The position numbers were made by a program, and so were the translations under genes. From CAIKMD01 sp963740675 (lineage in GTDB: Bacteria > Pseudomonadota > Alphaproteobacteria > ATCC43930 > CGMCC-115725): a DNA stretch of 64,000 nucleotides. Within the stretch, counting starts at the first letter, position 1, and each line of letters starts with the position of its first letter. The stretch lies in contig CAVUFS010000010.1 of the NCBI GenBank assembly GCA_963740675.1, positions 108,193-172,192 on the forward strand, in the 5' to 3' direction. The notes below the pieces were generated by a model. It was not told the DNA's origin, did no database searches, and saw only the letters and a program-made list of their open reading frames with translations. Of this stretch, positions 53,251-61,200 are shown in pieces.

Positions 53251-54135
53251 TCAGACTAGGACGGCCGTCACGGCTCGGGCGACGTTGGCGATTGCCGCAT
53301 TTTGTTCATCGGGCGAAATCGTGCTCTCCGTGAGATAGACCGCGACGATAATTGGTTTGCGTCCTGGCGGCCAGGCGATGGCGATGTCGTTCGCCGTGCC
53401 ATGATCGCCAGAGCCGGTCTTGTCGCCGATACGCCAGTCACGCGGATAGCCGGCGCGCAGCCGCGCATCGCCGGTCTTGTTGCCGATGATCCAGCGTGTG
53501 AGTTGGTCGCGCGAAGCCGGCGAGAGCGCTTTGCCGAGCAGGAGTGTGCGGAGATTGGCGGCCATCGCTGCTGGCGTCGTCGTGTCGCGCGGATCGCCGG
53601 GTGTCGCTTCGTTGAGGGTCGGCTCGGTGCGGTCGAGCCGCGTTACGCGATCGCCAATGGTGCGCGCATAAGCGGTCACCGCGTGCGGGCCGCCGAGCGT
53701 CGCGAGAATCAGATTGGCGGCGGTGTTGTCGCTGTAGTCGAGCGCCGCGGCGCAAAGCTCGGCCAAAGTCATGCCGTTGCCGCCGGAATGGTCCTTGGTG
53801 ATCGGCGAATTGTCGATGACATCGCTGGCCGCGAAGCGAATGCGCCGGTTTAGGTCGGCTTTCCCATGGTCGACGCGCGCGAGCAACGCGCTCGCCGCCA
53901 GCAGCTTGAAGGTGCTGCACATTGCGAAGCGCTCTTGTGCACGGTGACCGAATCGAAGCCCGGTTCCTGTATCGAGTCCCCCAATGCCCAGCCGGCCGCC
54001 GGTTTCTTTTTCGATTGCGGTGAATCGAGTGGTCAGGTCGTCGGCAGGATGCGTTGCCGCATGAGCGGCGTTGCGCCCGGCAAGCGTGGTGCAAGCAATC
54101 AGCGTGGAGCCGACGAAACAACGACGCGTGAGCAT
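53251..54135 (-). CDS. Class A beta-lactamase with a Tat-like signal peptide
   Basis: A 294-residue class A serine beta-lactamase. All elements are present: the SxxK motif with Ser74-Thr-Phe-Lys77 (preceded by Cys73), SDN at 135-137, the omega-loop Glu171 and Asn175 in EPTLNEATPGD, and KTG at 239-241 followed by SGDHGTANDIA. The signal sequence LTRRCFVGS has a twin-arginine pattern and ends near AHA, so export may use the Tat route. It has the family length and no truncation. There is no adjacent ampR-type regulator. The stops of this gene and the aldolase gene are one base apart. Spectrum cannot be predicted. Confidence 0.93.
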   Translation of the reverse strand: MLTRRCFVGSTLIACTTLAGRNAAHAATHPADDLTTRFTAIEKETGGRLGIGGLDTGTGLRFGHRAQERFAMCSTFKLLAASALLARVDHGKADLNRRIRFAASDVIDNSPITKDHSGGNGMTLAELCAAALDYSDNTAANLILATLGGPHAVTAYARTIGDRVTRLDRTEPTLNEATPGDPRDTTTPAAMAANLRTLLLGKALSPASRDQLTRWIIGNKTGDARLRAGYPRDWRIGDKTGSGDHGTANDIAIAWPPGRKPIIVAVYLTESTISPDEQNAAIANVARAVTAVLV

Positions 54136-54154
54136 CTCAACCCAAAAACATTGA

Positions 54155-54976
54155 CTAGTGCAGGTTCAACGCCGCCATGGTGCGGGAATCGAGCTGGCCC
54201 GTCGCCTCGAGGCCGCGGGCGCGCTGGAAATTGCTCAGCGCCGTCGCGGTGCGCGGCCCCCATTGCCCGTCGATATTGTCGCGGACATAGAAGCCGAGAT
54301 CGCGTAGCCGCTGCTGCACCTTGAACACCATGTCGCTCGATACCGCCTGCGGCGCTTGCGCTTGTGGCGCGCGTGCTGGCGCAGGCGCCACGACGCGAAC
54401 TTGGTTCGCCGCCACGGGCACCCAACTGCCGTCAGCCCGCTCGCAAGCGAGGTGCTTGGTTTGCTGGCGCTGCCCGCTGATCACCGCGTCGGTAACATAT
54501 TCGCGGCAGGGCTCGTTGTGGGGACCACGCAGATCGCGTGTCGGCGTCACCCAATAGCTCGAGCCGCTATTCGGATTTTGCCACGCGACCGGCTGATTGG
54601 CCGGTGCGTGGTCGAGCGATTGCGTCACGCAGCCCTTATCCGCCGGGTCCATCGAGCGGCCGACATAGCCGCCGGCGAGCGCGCCGCCGAGCACACCGAT
54701 CACCGTCGCGGCAGTGTTGCCGCTGCTCTTGCCGATCTGGCTGCCGACGAGGCCGCCAACCGCGGCGCCGCCGGCGCTGCCGATGATATTGCCAGCAGTG
54801 GGACTCAATATCTGCGAAAGCGCGCTGTGGTCGCAATAGCGCTGATCGGTGCCGTAGTAATTCTGCGCGTGTGTGGCACCGGCGTGCAGCAGGGCGAGCG
54901 CGAGGGCCGCTGCCGCGGTCGCGGCGGTGGCCCCCTGACGGCCAGATCGACAGTCAGATCGCTTGAAGAACGGCAT
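54155..54976 (-). CDS. Glycine-zipper envelope protein with a C-terminal peptidoglycan-binding domain
   Basis: A 273-residue secreted protein. The signal region ends near ATHA-QN. A 17-kDa-antigen-like glycine zipper follows (about 60-108, with alternating GxxxG in IIGSAGGAAVGGLVGSQIG and GVLGGALAGGYVG). A Cys-containing middle section comes next, then a Pro/Ala/Gln linker and a peptidoglycan_binding_1 domain (about 205-270, VQQRLRDLGFYVRDNIDG). It probably links outer membrane or periplasm to the cell wall. Twenty bases separate it from the upstream beta-lactamase gene on the same strand, so co-transcription is possible. Confidence 0.87.
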   Translation of the reverse strand: MPFFKRSDCRSGRQGATAATAAAALALALLHAGATHAQNYYGTDQRYCDHSALSQILSPTAGNIIGSAGGAAVGGLVGSQIGKSSGNTAATVIGVLGGALAGGYVGRSMDPADKGCVTQSLDHAPANQPVAWQNPNSGSSYWVTPTRDLRGPHNEPCREYVTDAVISGQRQQTKHLACERADGSWVPVAANQVRVVAPAPARAPQAQAPQAVSSDMVFKVQQRLRDLGFYVRDNIDGQWGPRTATALSNFQRARGLEATGQLDSRTMAALNLH

Positions 54977-54999
54977 CGCGCACCCTGCTTTTTTTCGGC

Positions 55000-56022
55000 T
55001 TACGACAGCTTCAACATCCGCTTGGCGTTGAGCTCGTAGACCTTCTCGAGATCCTTATCGGACAGGCCGAGCTTATCCAGCATCTTGATGATGTCGCGGA
55101 TGAACATCGGCCCGCCTTCCGGATCGAACGGGCAATCAGTGCCGAACAGCACGTGGTCGGTGCCGAAGAAGTCGAGACCGCAACGCGTGCCCGAGGCCGA
55201 GCCGTTGATCGCGGTGTCGGCATAGAACATGCGGAAATAATCGACCGGGCGTTTGCCCTTCTTCTTCATCGCCTCGATGATCTTGGAGTAGCTCTCCTCG
55301 GCGCCTTCGCGCGAGCCGAGCTGGTCGAGGCCGAGGCCGACGCGCGCTTCGAGAAACGGCACCATCGCGCCCAGGTGATGGGTGATGATCTTGAGGTTCG
55401 GCCATTTGTCGAAATAGCCGGCGAAGACCATGCGCGCCATCGCGGCGCTCGTCTCATAGGGCCAGCCGAAGACCCACCAGATGTCGAATTTCGAGCCGTT
55501 CTCGCCGGGATAGTCGGCGAATTTCTGCGGCCGCGTCGGATGCATCCAAATCGGCAGGTCGTAATGCGCGATCTTCTCGAAGAGCGGCACGAATTCCGGA
55601 TCGTCGAGCGGGCGGCCGTTGACGTTGGTGAAGATCTGGATGCCCTTGGCGCCCAGCTTCTCGACCGCGCGGGTGATCTCGTCGAGCGTCGCCTTCATGT
55701 TGTTCATCGGCACCGAAGCCGCGAAGGCGGGGAAGCGGTTCGGATGCTTGGCGACGATCTCGGCCATCCCGTCATTGGCGAGCTTGGCGAGGTCGGGCGA
55801 TTGCGTCGCCGGGGCGACATATTCGACCGCCGGCATCGAAAGGGTCAGAATTTGCTGATAGTCCGGGCCGAACTCGTCCATCATGTCGAGGCGCCGCTGC
55901 AGCTCGTACAGCACCGGGATATTGGTCCAGCGCCGGATTGCGGCTGGGTTCGGGATGATCTCGACCATCTTGTCGAAATAGCTCGAGGGGAAGATGTGCG
56001 GGAAGATGTCGATCTTCTTCAT
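55000..56022 (-). CDS. Amidohydrolase / ACMSD-type decarboxylase family protein
   Basis: A 340-residue TIM-barrel of the COG2159 amidohydrolase group. The first metal motif reads DIFPHIFP. The second His is in WMHPTRP (about 178), the third in ITHHLGAMVPF (about 236), and the Asp in FGTDCPFDPEGG (about 305). The usual first H-x-H is F-x-H, which is common in this subfamily. Relatives decarboxylate aromatic acids or hydrolyse lactones. The substrate is unknown. It starts just inside a promoter region shared with the UDG-family gene. Confidence 0.87.
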   Translation of the reverse strand: MKKIDIFPHIFPSSYFDKMVEIIPNPAAIRRWTNIPVLYELQRRLDMMDEFGPDYQQILTLSMPAVEYVAPATQSPDLAKLANDGMAEIVAKHPNRFPAFAASVPMNNMKATLDEITRAVEKLGAKGIQIFTNVNGRPLDDPEFVPLFEKIAHYDLPIWMHPTRPQKFADYPGENGSKFDIWWVFGWPYETSAAMARMVFAGYFDKWPNLKIITHHLGAMVPFLEARVGLGLDQLGSREGAEESYSKIIEAMKKKGKRPVDYFRMFYADTAINGSASGTRCGLDFFGTDHVLFGTDCPFDPEGGPMFIRDIIKMLDKLGLSDKDLEKVYELNAKRMLKLS

Positions 56023-56116
56023 CGGACGCCCCGGAGGCTTCTTGTGTGGGGCGCATCATAAGCGGTGACGCCGCGCAAGCAACCCGCACATTCGCCCACT
56101 TTGGTCGATCTCTCAG

Positions 56117-56161
56117 CGTCATTCCCGCGCATGCGGAAATCCAGCTTTCGCGAGGATGACG
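56117..56161. repeat. Short CGTCA...TGACG intergenic repeat
   Basis: Ends CGTCA (56117-56121) and TGACG (56157-56161) enclose a near-perfect hairpin ATTCCCGC-gcat-GCGGAAAT (one mismatch) and a TCCAG...GAGGA-like remainder. It lies before the UDG-family gene and looks like a shortened member of the cloverleaf-like family. Confidence 0.55.
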
Positions 56162-56182
56162 GGTTCTCTAAAAGGCCGATCC

Positions 56183-56767
56183 ATGGCCCAAACAAAGCTC
56201 GAAGCGCTCTATGCGGAGATCCGTGCCTGCAGGGTCTGCGCGGATTTGCCATTGGGGCCGCGGCCGGTGCTGCGCGGCAATCGCTCGGCACGGCTGATGA
56301 TCATCAGCCAGGCGCCGGGCACGAAGGTCCATGAGACGGGCTTGAGCTTCAACGACCGCAGCGGCGACCGGCTACGCGATTGGCTCGCTGTCGATCGCGA
56401 GACTTTCTACGACGAGCGTCGTATCGCGATCCTGCCGATGGGGCTCTGTTATCCCGGCCGCTATGAGCGTGGCGGCGATCTGCCGCCGCGGCCGGAATGC
56501 GCGCCGCTCTGGCATGAACGCGTGCTCGGCGTGTTGCCGAATATCGAGCTCATCCTGCTCGTCGGCTCTTATGCGATCGATCGCTATCTCGCCGAACATG
56601 CGAAGCGGCGTATGACCGACACGGTCGCGGCGTGGCGCGATTATTTGCCGCGCTATTTCCCGCTGCCGCATCCGTCCTGGCGGACCGTGCTGTTCGAGCG
56701 CAAGAACCCATGGTTCGAGGCAGATGTACTGCCGGCGCTGCGGAAGCGCGTGAAGAAGCTGCTTTAG
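56183..56767 (+). CDS. Uracil-DNA glycosylase family protein
   Basis: A 194-residue member of the UDG superfamily. Motif A reads ISQAPGTKVHETGLSF (about residues 43-58), with the DRSGDRLRDWL helix after it. Motif B is LPHPSWR, followed by KNPWFE. An N-terminal C-x2-C in RACRVC recalls the iron-sulfur family 4 enzymes, but the other two cysteines of that cluster are not evident. It may excise uracil or another damaged base, or have lost activity. ATG 56183 gives the family start; the frame is open nine codons upstream. It is followed by a large inverted repeat. Confidence 0.82.
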   Translation: MAQTKLEALYAEIRACRVCADLPLGPRPVLRGNRSARLMIISQAPGTKVHETGLSFNDRSGDRLRDWLAVDRETFYDERRIAILPMGLCYPGRYERGGDLPPRPECAPLWHERVLGVLPNIELILLVGSYAIDRYLAEHAKRRMTDTVAAWRDYLPRYFPLPHPSWRTVLFERKNPWFEADVLPALRKRVKKLL

Positions 56768-56777
56768 TGGCCGTGGG

Positions 56778-56899
56778 CCCTTCGACTGCGCGCTTTGCGC
56801 TCCGCTCAGGGTGAGGTTAAAGGGTGCGGCATTTACGAATTGGAAAATGCCATTACAGCTATCTCCTCACCCTGAGCGGAGCGAAGCGTAGTCGAAGGG
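56778..56899. repeat. Large inverted repeat with ~35-base arms between convergent genes
   Basis: The left arm starts CCCTTCGACTGCGCGC (56778-56816) and the right arm ends GCGTAGTCGAAGGG (56865-56899). They are nearly perfect reverse complements around a 48-base spacer. This CCCTTCGACT...CAGGGTGAGG sequence is a repeat type I associate with many alphaproteobacterial genomes. In this position it can terminate transcription of both flanking genes. Confidence 0.75.
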
Positions 56900-56921
56900 C
56901 GCTCGGCAGGACTGTAACGCC

Positions 56922-57308
56922 CTACGTGTTCTCGATCCGCTCCATGTCGTCGTCCGAGAAGCCGAAATGGTGGCCGATCTCGTGAATCAGCACATGGCGC
57001 ACCACCGCAGCGAGGTCTTCGCCGGTCTCGCACCAATAATCGAGCAGCGGCCGACGATAGAGGAAGATCATGTCGACATCGCTACGCGTCGCCATCATGC
57101 TTTGATGCGGCAGCGAGACGCCGCGATAGAGGCCGAGGAGATCGAAGGGGCTATCGAGCTCCATCTCCTCCTCGGTCTCCTCGTCAGGAAATTCCTCGAT
57201 CCGGATGACCACGGCACCCACCTGCCGCCGCAATTCCTCTGGTATAGTGGCGAGCGCCTGCTGCGCCAGCGTCTCGATATCAGCGGCGGAAGGCGGAAGC
57301 TGGCTCAT
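56922..57308 (-). CDS. Metallopeptidase family protein (zincin, minigluzincin-like)
   Basis: A 128-residue small zincin with the zinc motif HEIGHHFG near residue 111, following VLI as is usual in this family. The N terminus has PPSAADIETLAQQALATIP, and an acidic stretch (EEFPDEETEEEMEL) precedes the DLLGLYRG motif. This group is found widely in actinobacteria and proteobacteria; its substrate is unknown. It is divergent from phhB with a 35-base gap, so the two promoters must overlap. Confidence 0.9.
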   Translation of the reverse strand: MSQLPPSAADIETLAQQALATIPEELRRQVGAVVIRIEEFPDEETEEEMELDSPFDLLGLYRGVSLPHQSMMATRSDVDMIFLYRRPLLDYWCETGEDLAAVVRHVLIHEIGHHFGFSDDDMERIENT

Positions 57309-57343
57309 CCCAATCTACTTCGTTGGAGCAATGGAGGCGGCAA

Positions 57344-57649
57344 ATGGTCGAACGTCTGATCGGCGCAAAGCGCAAGGAAGCGGTGGCTGAACTCCGCGGA
57401 TGGGCCGAGGTCGAGGACCGCGATGCAATCCGAAAAACCTATCATTTCGGTACCTTCAGCGAAGCCTGGGCCTTTATGTCGCGTGTCGCGCTTCTCGCTG
57501 AGAAGATGGATCATCACCCCGAGTGGTTCAATGTCTATAACCGGGTGGAAATCGTGCTCGCGACGCATGACGTCGAGGGTTTGAGCGAGCGCGATATCAA
57601 GCTTGCCCATGCGATCGACGAGATCGCGCCGCAGCGCGATCGTGGGTAG
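57344..57649 (+). CDS. phhB: 4a-hydroxytetrahydrobiopterin dehydratase (PCD/DCoH)
   Basis: A 101-residue pterin-4a-carbinolamine dehydratase. It has the fold signature of two conserved blocks: KTYHFGTFSEAWAFMSRVA and EKMDHHPEWFNVYNRVEIVLATHDV, with the active-site His-His and a further His. It recycles the pterin cofactor of aromatic amino acid hydroxylases or has a role in molybdopterin metabolism. ATG 57344 follows GGAGGC closely. No hydroxylase gene is near. Confidence 0.93.
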   Translation: MVERLIGAKRKEAVAELRGWAEVEDRDAIRKTYHFGTFSEAWAFMSRVALLAEKMDHHPEWFNVYNRVEIVLATHDVEGLSERDIKLAHAIDEIAPQRDRG

Positions 57650-57760
57650 GGACGATCGAGGGCAGGGACGATCGCGGCTCCGGTTAAGCGCCCATAGCAT
57701 CGCGGCTTTCGGCGTGTTATTTGTCTCGCCCACCGGAAATGGGGAGGCGTAAGAGCCCCG

Positions 57761-58465
57761 ATGGCGAATAAAGTTTATCCCACAGCCGAAGCGGCGCTCG
57801 AAGGCGTCTTGCGCGACGGCATGATGATCCTGTCCGGCGGCTTCGGCCTCTGCGGCACACCCGATGCGCTGATCGACGCGATCAAGAAAGCCGGGACCAA
57901 AAATCTGACCGTGGTCTCGAACAATGCCGGTGTCGACGGCGCCGCGCTCGGCCTGCTGCTCGAAACGCGGCAGATCAAGAAGATGGTCTCGTCCTATGTC
58001 GGCGAGAACAAGCTCTTCGCCGAGCAATTCCTGAAAGGCGAGCTCGAGCTCGAATTCAATCCGCAAGGCACCTTGGCCGAGCGCATCCGCGCCGGCGGCG
58101 CCGGCATTCCCGCCTTCTACACCAAGACCGGCTATGGCACGGTGATCGCCGAGGGCAAGGAGACCAAGGATTTCGACGGCGAGCATTACGTGATGGAGCG
58201 CGGCATCGTCGGCGATATCGCCATCGTCCATGCCTGGAAAGGCGATACCGAAGGCAATCTCGTCTATCGCAAGACGGCGCGGAACTTCAATCCGGTGATG
58301 GCGACCGCGGGCAAGATCACCATCGCCGAGGTCGAGCATCTCGTGCAGCCGGGCGCGATCGATCCCGATCAGATCATGACGCCGGGCATCTACGTCCAGC
58401 GCATCGTGCACATCAAGGATCCGGTGAAGCGCATCGAAGTGCGCACGGTACGGAAGAGAAGCTAG
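57761..58465 (+). CDS. scoA: 3-oxoacid CoA-transferase subunit A
   Basis: A 234-residue class I CoA-transferase alpha subunit. It starts NKVYPTAEAALEGVL, has the GGFGLCGTPDALI CoA loop near residue 28, NNAGVDGAALGLLL near 63, and GTLAERIRAGGAGIPAFYT near 106. It acts with subunit B in transferring CoA between succinyl-CoA and acetoacetate or similar acids. It is separated from scoB by 123 bases that contain a folded repeat, unusual for tightly coupled subunits. Confidence 0.93.
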   Translation: MANKVYPTAEAALEGVLRDGMMILSGGFGLCGTPDALIDAIKKAGTKNLTVVSNNAGVDGAALGLLLETRQIKKMVSSYVGENKLFAEQFLKGELELEFNPQGTLAERIRAGGAGIPAFYTKTGYGTVIAEGKETKDFDGEHYVMERGIVGDIAIVHAWKGDTEGNLVYRKTARNFNPVMATAGKITIAEVEHLVQPGAIDPDQIMTPGIYVQRIVHIKDPVKRIEVRTVRKRS

Positions 58466-58482
58466 GTCGTGAATTTTTCTGT

Positions 58483-58543
58483 CGTCATGCCCGCGAAAGC
58501 GGGCATCCAGTCTTCCTGGACTCCCGCTTTCGCGGGAGTGACG
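58483..58543. repeat. Cloverleaf-like intergenic repeat between scoA and scoB
   Basis: Outer stem CGTCA (58483-58487) / TGACG (58539-58543) encloses three hairpins: ATGCCCGC-gaaa-GCGGGCAT, TCCAG-tcttc-CTGGA and CTCCCGC-tttc-GCGGGAG. As RNA this would form a four-way junction, with a GAAA tetraloop on the first arm. The adjoining bases of the arms are shared by one position, so the exact folding may vary. Confidence 0.7.
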
Positions 58544-58588
58544 GGGTTGAGCTATTCGCGCTAAGCGACTGAGATCGAGGAGACGACC

Positions 58589-59230
58589 ATGCCTTGGACA
58601 CGCGATCAGATGGCGGAACGTGCGGCGAAAGAGCTGCGCGACGGTTTCTACGTCAATCTCGGCATCGGCATTCCGACGCTGGTGTCGAATTACATTCCGC
58701 CCGGCATCTCGGTGCAGTTGCAGAGCGAGAACGGCATGCTCGGCTTCGGCCCGTTCCCGTATGAGGGCGAGGAAGACGCCGATCTCATCAATGCCGGCAA
58801 GCAGACCGTCACCGAGTTGCCGACGACGAGCTTCTTCTCCAGCGCCGATAGCTTCGCGATGATCCGCGGCGGCCACATCAACATCGCCATCCTCGGCGCG
58901 ATGCAGGTGGCCGAGAACGGCGACCTCGCCAATTGGATGATCCCGGGCAAGGTCGTCAAAGGCATGGGCGGCGCGATGGATCTCGTCGCCGGCGTCAAGA
59001 AAGTCGTCGTGGTGATGGAGCATTCGGCGAAAGACGGACCGAAATTGCTCAAGCATTGCACCTTGCCGCTCACCGGCTCGCGCGTCGTCGACATGCTGAT
59101 CACCGATCTCGGCGTGTTCGAGATCGACCGCCAAGGCAATGGCGGCGTGAAGCTGATCGAGCTCGCCCCCGGCGTGACCCTCGACGAGGTCCGCGCCAAG
59201 AGCGAAGCGACGATCAACAGCGGGAATTGA
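58589..59230 (+). CDS. scoB: 3-oxoacid CoA-transferase subunit B
   Basis: A 213-residue beta subunit carrying the catalytic glutamate in QSENGMLGFGPFP (about residue 50). The ADLINAGKQTVTELPTTSFF and GGHINIAILGAMQV blocks follow, and the protein ends with PGVTLDEVRAKS. The expected role is CoA transfer in ketone-body or short-chain acid metabolism. GGAG at 58578-58581 precedes ATG 58589. It is flanked on both sides by cloverleaf-like repeats. Confidence 0.94.
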   Translation: MPWTRDQMAERAAKELRDGFYVNLGIGIPTLVSNYIPPGISVQLQSENGMLGFGPFPYEGEEDADLINAGKQTVTELPTTSFFSSADSFAMIRGGHINIAILGAMQVAENGDLANWMIPGKVVKGMGGAMDLVAGVKKVVVVMEHSAKDGPKLLKHCTLPLTGSRVVDMLITDLGVFEIDRQGNGGVKLIELAPGVTLDEVRAKSEATINSGN

Positions 59231-59245
59231 CGCGCCCGAAGGGTG

Positions 59246-59342
59246 CGTCATCCCGGACAAGCGGCGTAGCCGCGCGATCCGGGATCCATTCTTCAGCGAA
59301 CGCGATGCCGATAAATGGATGCCCGCTTTCGCGGGCATGACG
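59246..59342. repeat. Cloverleaf-like intergenic repeat between scoB and ccmI
   Basis: Outer ends CGTCA (59246-59250) and TGACG (59338-59342) enclose three hairpins. The first is ATCCCGGA...TCCGGGAT with an inner GCGGC-gta-GCCGC, the second ATCCATT...AAATGGAT and the third ATGCCCGC-tttc-GCGGGCAT. The plan equals that of the 58483 element, with a longer first and second arm. It lies between convergent genes and overlaps the end of the ccm operon region. Confidence 0.65.
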
Positions 59343-59357
59343 AATTAGAGAATCAGC

Positions 59358-60206
59358 TTACCGATCCTTGATCGCGTCGAGCGCGGTGGCGACGGTGCGG
59401 GCTTCGTCGCTGCCCGGCGGCATCTTCTCTTTCACCTTCTCCCAATCGGCGCGCGCGGTTTTGAAATCGCCTTGTTGCGCGGCGTGAAGGCCGAGATACC
59501 ACAGCACCGCGGGTTCATCGGGGTCGATCGTCTGGATACGCTCGAGCAGCGCGATGACTTGCGGCGTGATCTGTTCGGATAAGGGCCGGCCTGCCATCAG
59601 CGCTTGCGCCTCGGCCATCAGCACGGCGGGATCGTTCGGCTTCAGCTTCTCGGCCTGCGCGAAAGCCGCGGCGGCATCGTCCGGCTGGCCCAGCACGGCA
59701 TAAGAGCGGCCGAGGCGCAGCCAGCCGTCGAGATCGTCGGGATGCTGCTTCATATCGTCGGCGAGCTTCGCGACCATGCCGCGGATTTGATTGAGCTGCG
59801 CTTGTTGCTGCGCCACCTGATCGCGCTCGGTCTGTCGATCGGCGTAAGGATCGTCGGGCACGCCCGGCGAGCCGAGCCGCCAATAAAGCCCGCCCGCGAT
59901 CAGCATGATCGCCAGCGCGAGAGCGCCAGCCAGCAGCGGCTTGCGTGTGCCGGTGCTCGCGGCTTTGTCGTCGCTATCGGCGGCGAGCAAGCGGCGCTGC
60001 AATTCGAGCCGCGCCGTCGCGGCTTCGCTCTCGGCCACCGCGCCGCGCGCGACTTCACGCTCGAGCTCTTTCAATTGGTCGCGATAAACGGCGCGGTCGA
60101 AAGCCTCGCGCGTCGCCGGCGCGCGCGCCGGCTTGAGCAGCGGCCCCAGCACCAATGCCAGCACGATCAGCGTGGTGCCGACCAACGCGAGTATCAGCGC
60201 CAGCAT
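59358..60206 (-). CDS. ccmI: Cytochrome c maturation protein CcmI
   Basis: A 282-residue apocytochrome c chaperone. An N-terminal membrane segment (LALILALVGTTLIVLALVLG) and a coil with DRAVYRDQLKELEREV precede a second membrane segment near residue 90. A TPR-containing periplasmic domain follows (about 140-280, with WLRLGRSYAVLGQPDDAAAAFAQAEKL). It presents apocytochrome c to the heme lyase complex CcmF/H. It is the last gene of the operon and starts with a one-base overlap to ccmH. Confidence 0.93.
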   Translation of the reverse strand: MLALILALVGTTLIVLALVLGPLLKPARAPATREAFDRAVYRDQLKELEREVARGAVAESEAATARLELQRRLLAADSDDKAASTGTRKPLLAGALALAIMLIAGGLYWRLGSPGVPDDPYADRQTERDQVAQQQAQLNQIRGMVAKLADDMKQHPDDLDGWLRLGRSYAVLGQPDDAAAAFAQAEKLKPNDPAVLMAEAQALMAGRPLSEQITPQVIALLERIQTIDPDEPAVLWYLGLHAAQQGDFKTARADWEKVKEKMPPGSDEARTVATALDAIKDR

Positions 60207-60664
60207 CAGTTCTCTTCCTTGAGCAGCCGCTCGATGCGCTGTTCTTCCGCGGCGCTCAGCGGCGCGACGGGCGCCATCGCTTTGCGCTTGCGCACATAGA
60301 TCAAGGCGCCGCTGCCAGCGAGCAGCAGCACGATGATCGGCCCGAACCAGAGCAGATACGTCGCGGGCTCGACCGGTGGCTTCAGCAGCACGAAATTGCC
60401 ATAGCGGTCGGTCAGGAATTTCACCGCCTGCGCGTCTGTATCGCCGGCGGCGATGCGCTCGCGCAGCAGCACGCGCAGATCATGCGCCAGCGGCGCATTC
60501 GATTCATCGATCGTCTCGTTCTGACAGACGAGGCAGCGCAGCTCCTCGCTCAGCGCGCGTGCCCGTGCTTCGAGCGCGGGATCACTCAAACGCTCGCTCG
60601 GCTCGACAGCAAATGCAGCCGGCGCAAGCAGCAACAGCGCGAGCAGGGCGAGGATCGCTTTCAC
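60206..60664 (-). CDS. ccmH: Cytochrome c maturation protein CcmH
   Basis: A 152-residue thioredoxin-like partner of the heme lyase. It has a signal peptide (ending AAFA), the redox motif LRCLVC with Cys44 and Cys47 followed by QNETIDESNAPLA, and a membrane helix near 105-125 (TYLLWFGPIIVLLLAGSGALIYV). It reduces the CXXCH cysteines of apocytochrome c before heme attachment. It is the short alphaproteobacterial form; the TPR part is the separate ccmI. Confidence 0.94.
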   Translation of the reverse strand: MKAILALLALLLLAPAAFAVEPSERLSDPALEARARALSEELRCLVCQNETIDESNAPLAHDLRVLLRERIAAGDTDAQAVKFLTDRYGNFVLLKPPVEPATYLLWFGPIIVLLLAGSGALIYVRKRKAMAPVAPLSAAEEQRIERLLKEEN

Positions 60665-61197
60665 GAATGCTGCAACTGTTGCACCAGCGGCAACAGCTCC
60701 TGTACGACCTGGCGCTCGCTCAGCGGCCCGACAAAGCGCTTGCGAATGCGGCCATCCTTGTCGATGACGTAAGTCTCGGGCACGCCATAGACACCGAAAT
60801 CGATCGCGGTGCGGCCGTTCTCATCGACGCCGATCGCGTGATAGGGGTCGCCGAGCTGCTTCAGGAAGCGCTCGGTGTCGGGCAGCTTGTCCTTGTAGGC
60901 GATGCCATAGACCGGCACGCCGATCTGCTTTTCCAGACCCATCAGCAGCGGATGCTCGTCGCGGCAGGGTTCGCACCACGACGCGAAGAAATTGACGACG
61001 ATGACCTGGCCCTTGAGCGCGGTCAGCGCAATGCCTTGTCCGCCATCGAGGCCGGCGAGTTGAAACGCCGGCGCCGGCTTGTCGATCAGCGCGGACGGCA
61101 GAAGCTGAGGATCGCGATTGGGGTTGAGCGCGAGGAGAAAATAAACCGCGACGGCGACGAACAGCGCGACCGGCAGCAGAAACAGCAAACGCCGCAA
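60661..61197 (-). CDS. ccmG: Thiol:disulfide oxidoreductase CcmG (DsbE)
   Basis: A 178-residue membrane-anchored thioredoxin. It has an N-terminal helix (about 3-22), the active site FFASWCEPCRDEHP with Cys75 and Cys78, and the CcmG-specific GVYGVPETYVIDKDGRI segment including the cis-Pro loop. It keeps apocytochrome cysteines reduced in the periplasm. It overlaps ccmH by four bases and follows ccmF closely. Confidence 0.94.
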   Translation of the reverse strand: MRRLLFLLPVALFVAVAVYFLLALNPNRDPQLLPSALIDKPAPAFQLAGLDGGQGIALTALKGQVIVVNFFASWCEPCRDEHPLLMGLEKQIGVPVYGIAYKDKLPDTERFLKQLGDPYHAIGVDENGRTAIDFGVYGVPETYVIDKDGRIRKRFVGPLSERQVVQELLPLVQQLQHS

Positions 61198-61200
61198 AAT

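Noticed and set aside
57305..59338. Long antisense open frame of 677 codons on the minus strand
   Set aside because: It covers phhB, scoA and scoB in the antisense direction, has His/Arg/Asp-rich shadow composition and no family motif. The plus-strand genes are clear.
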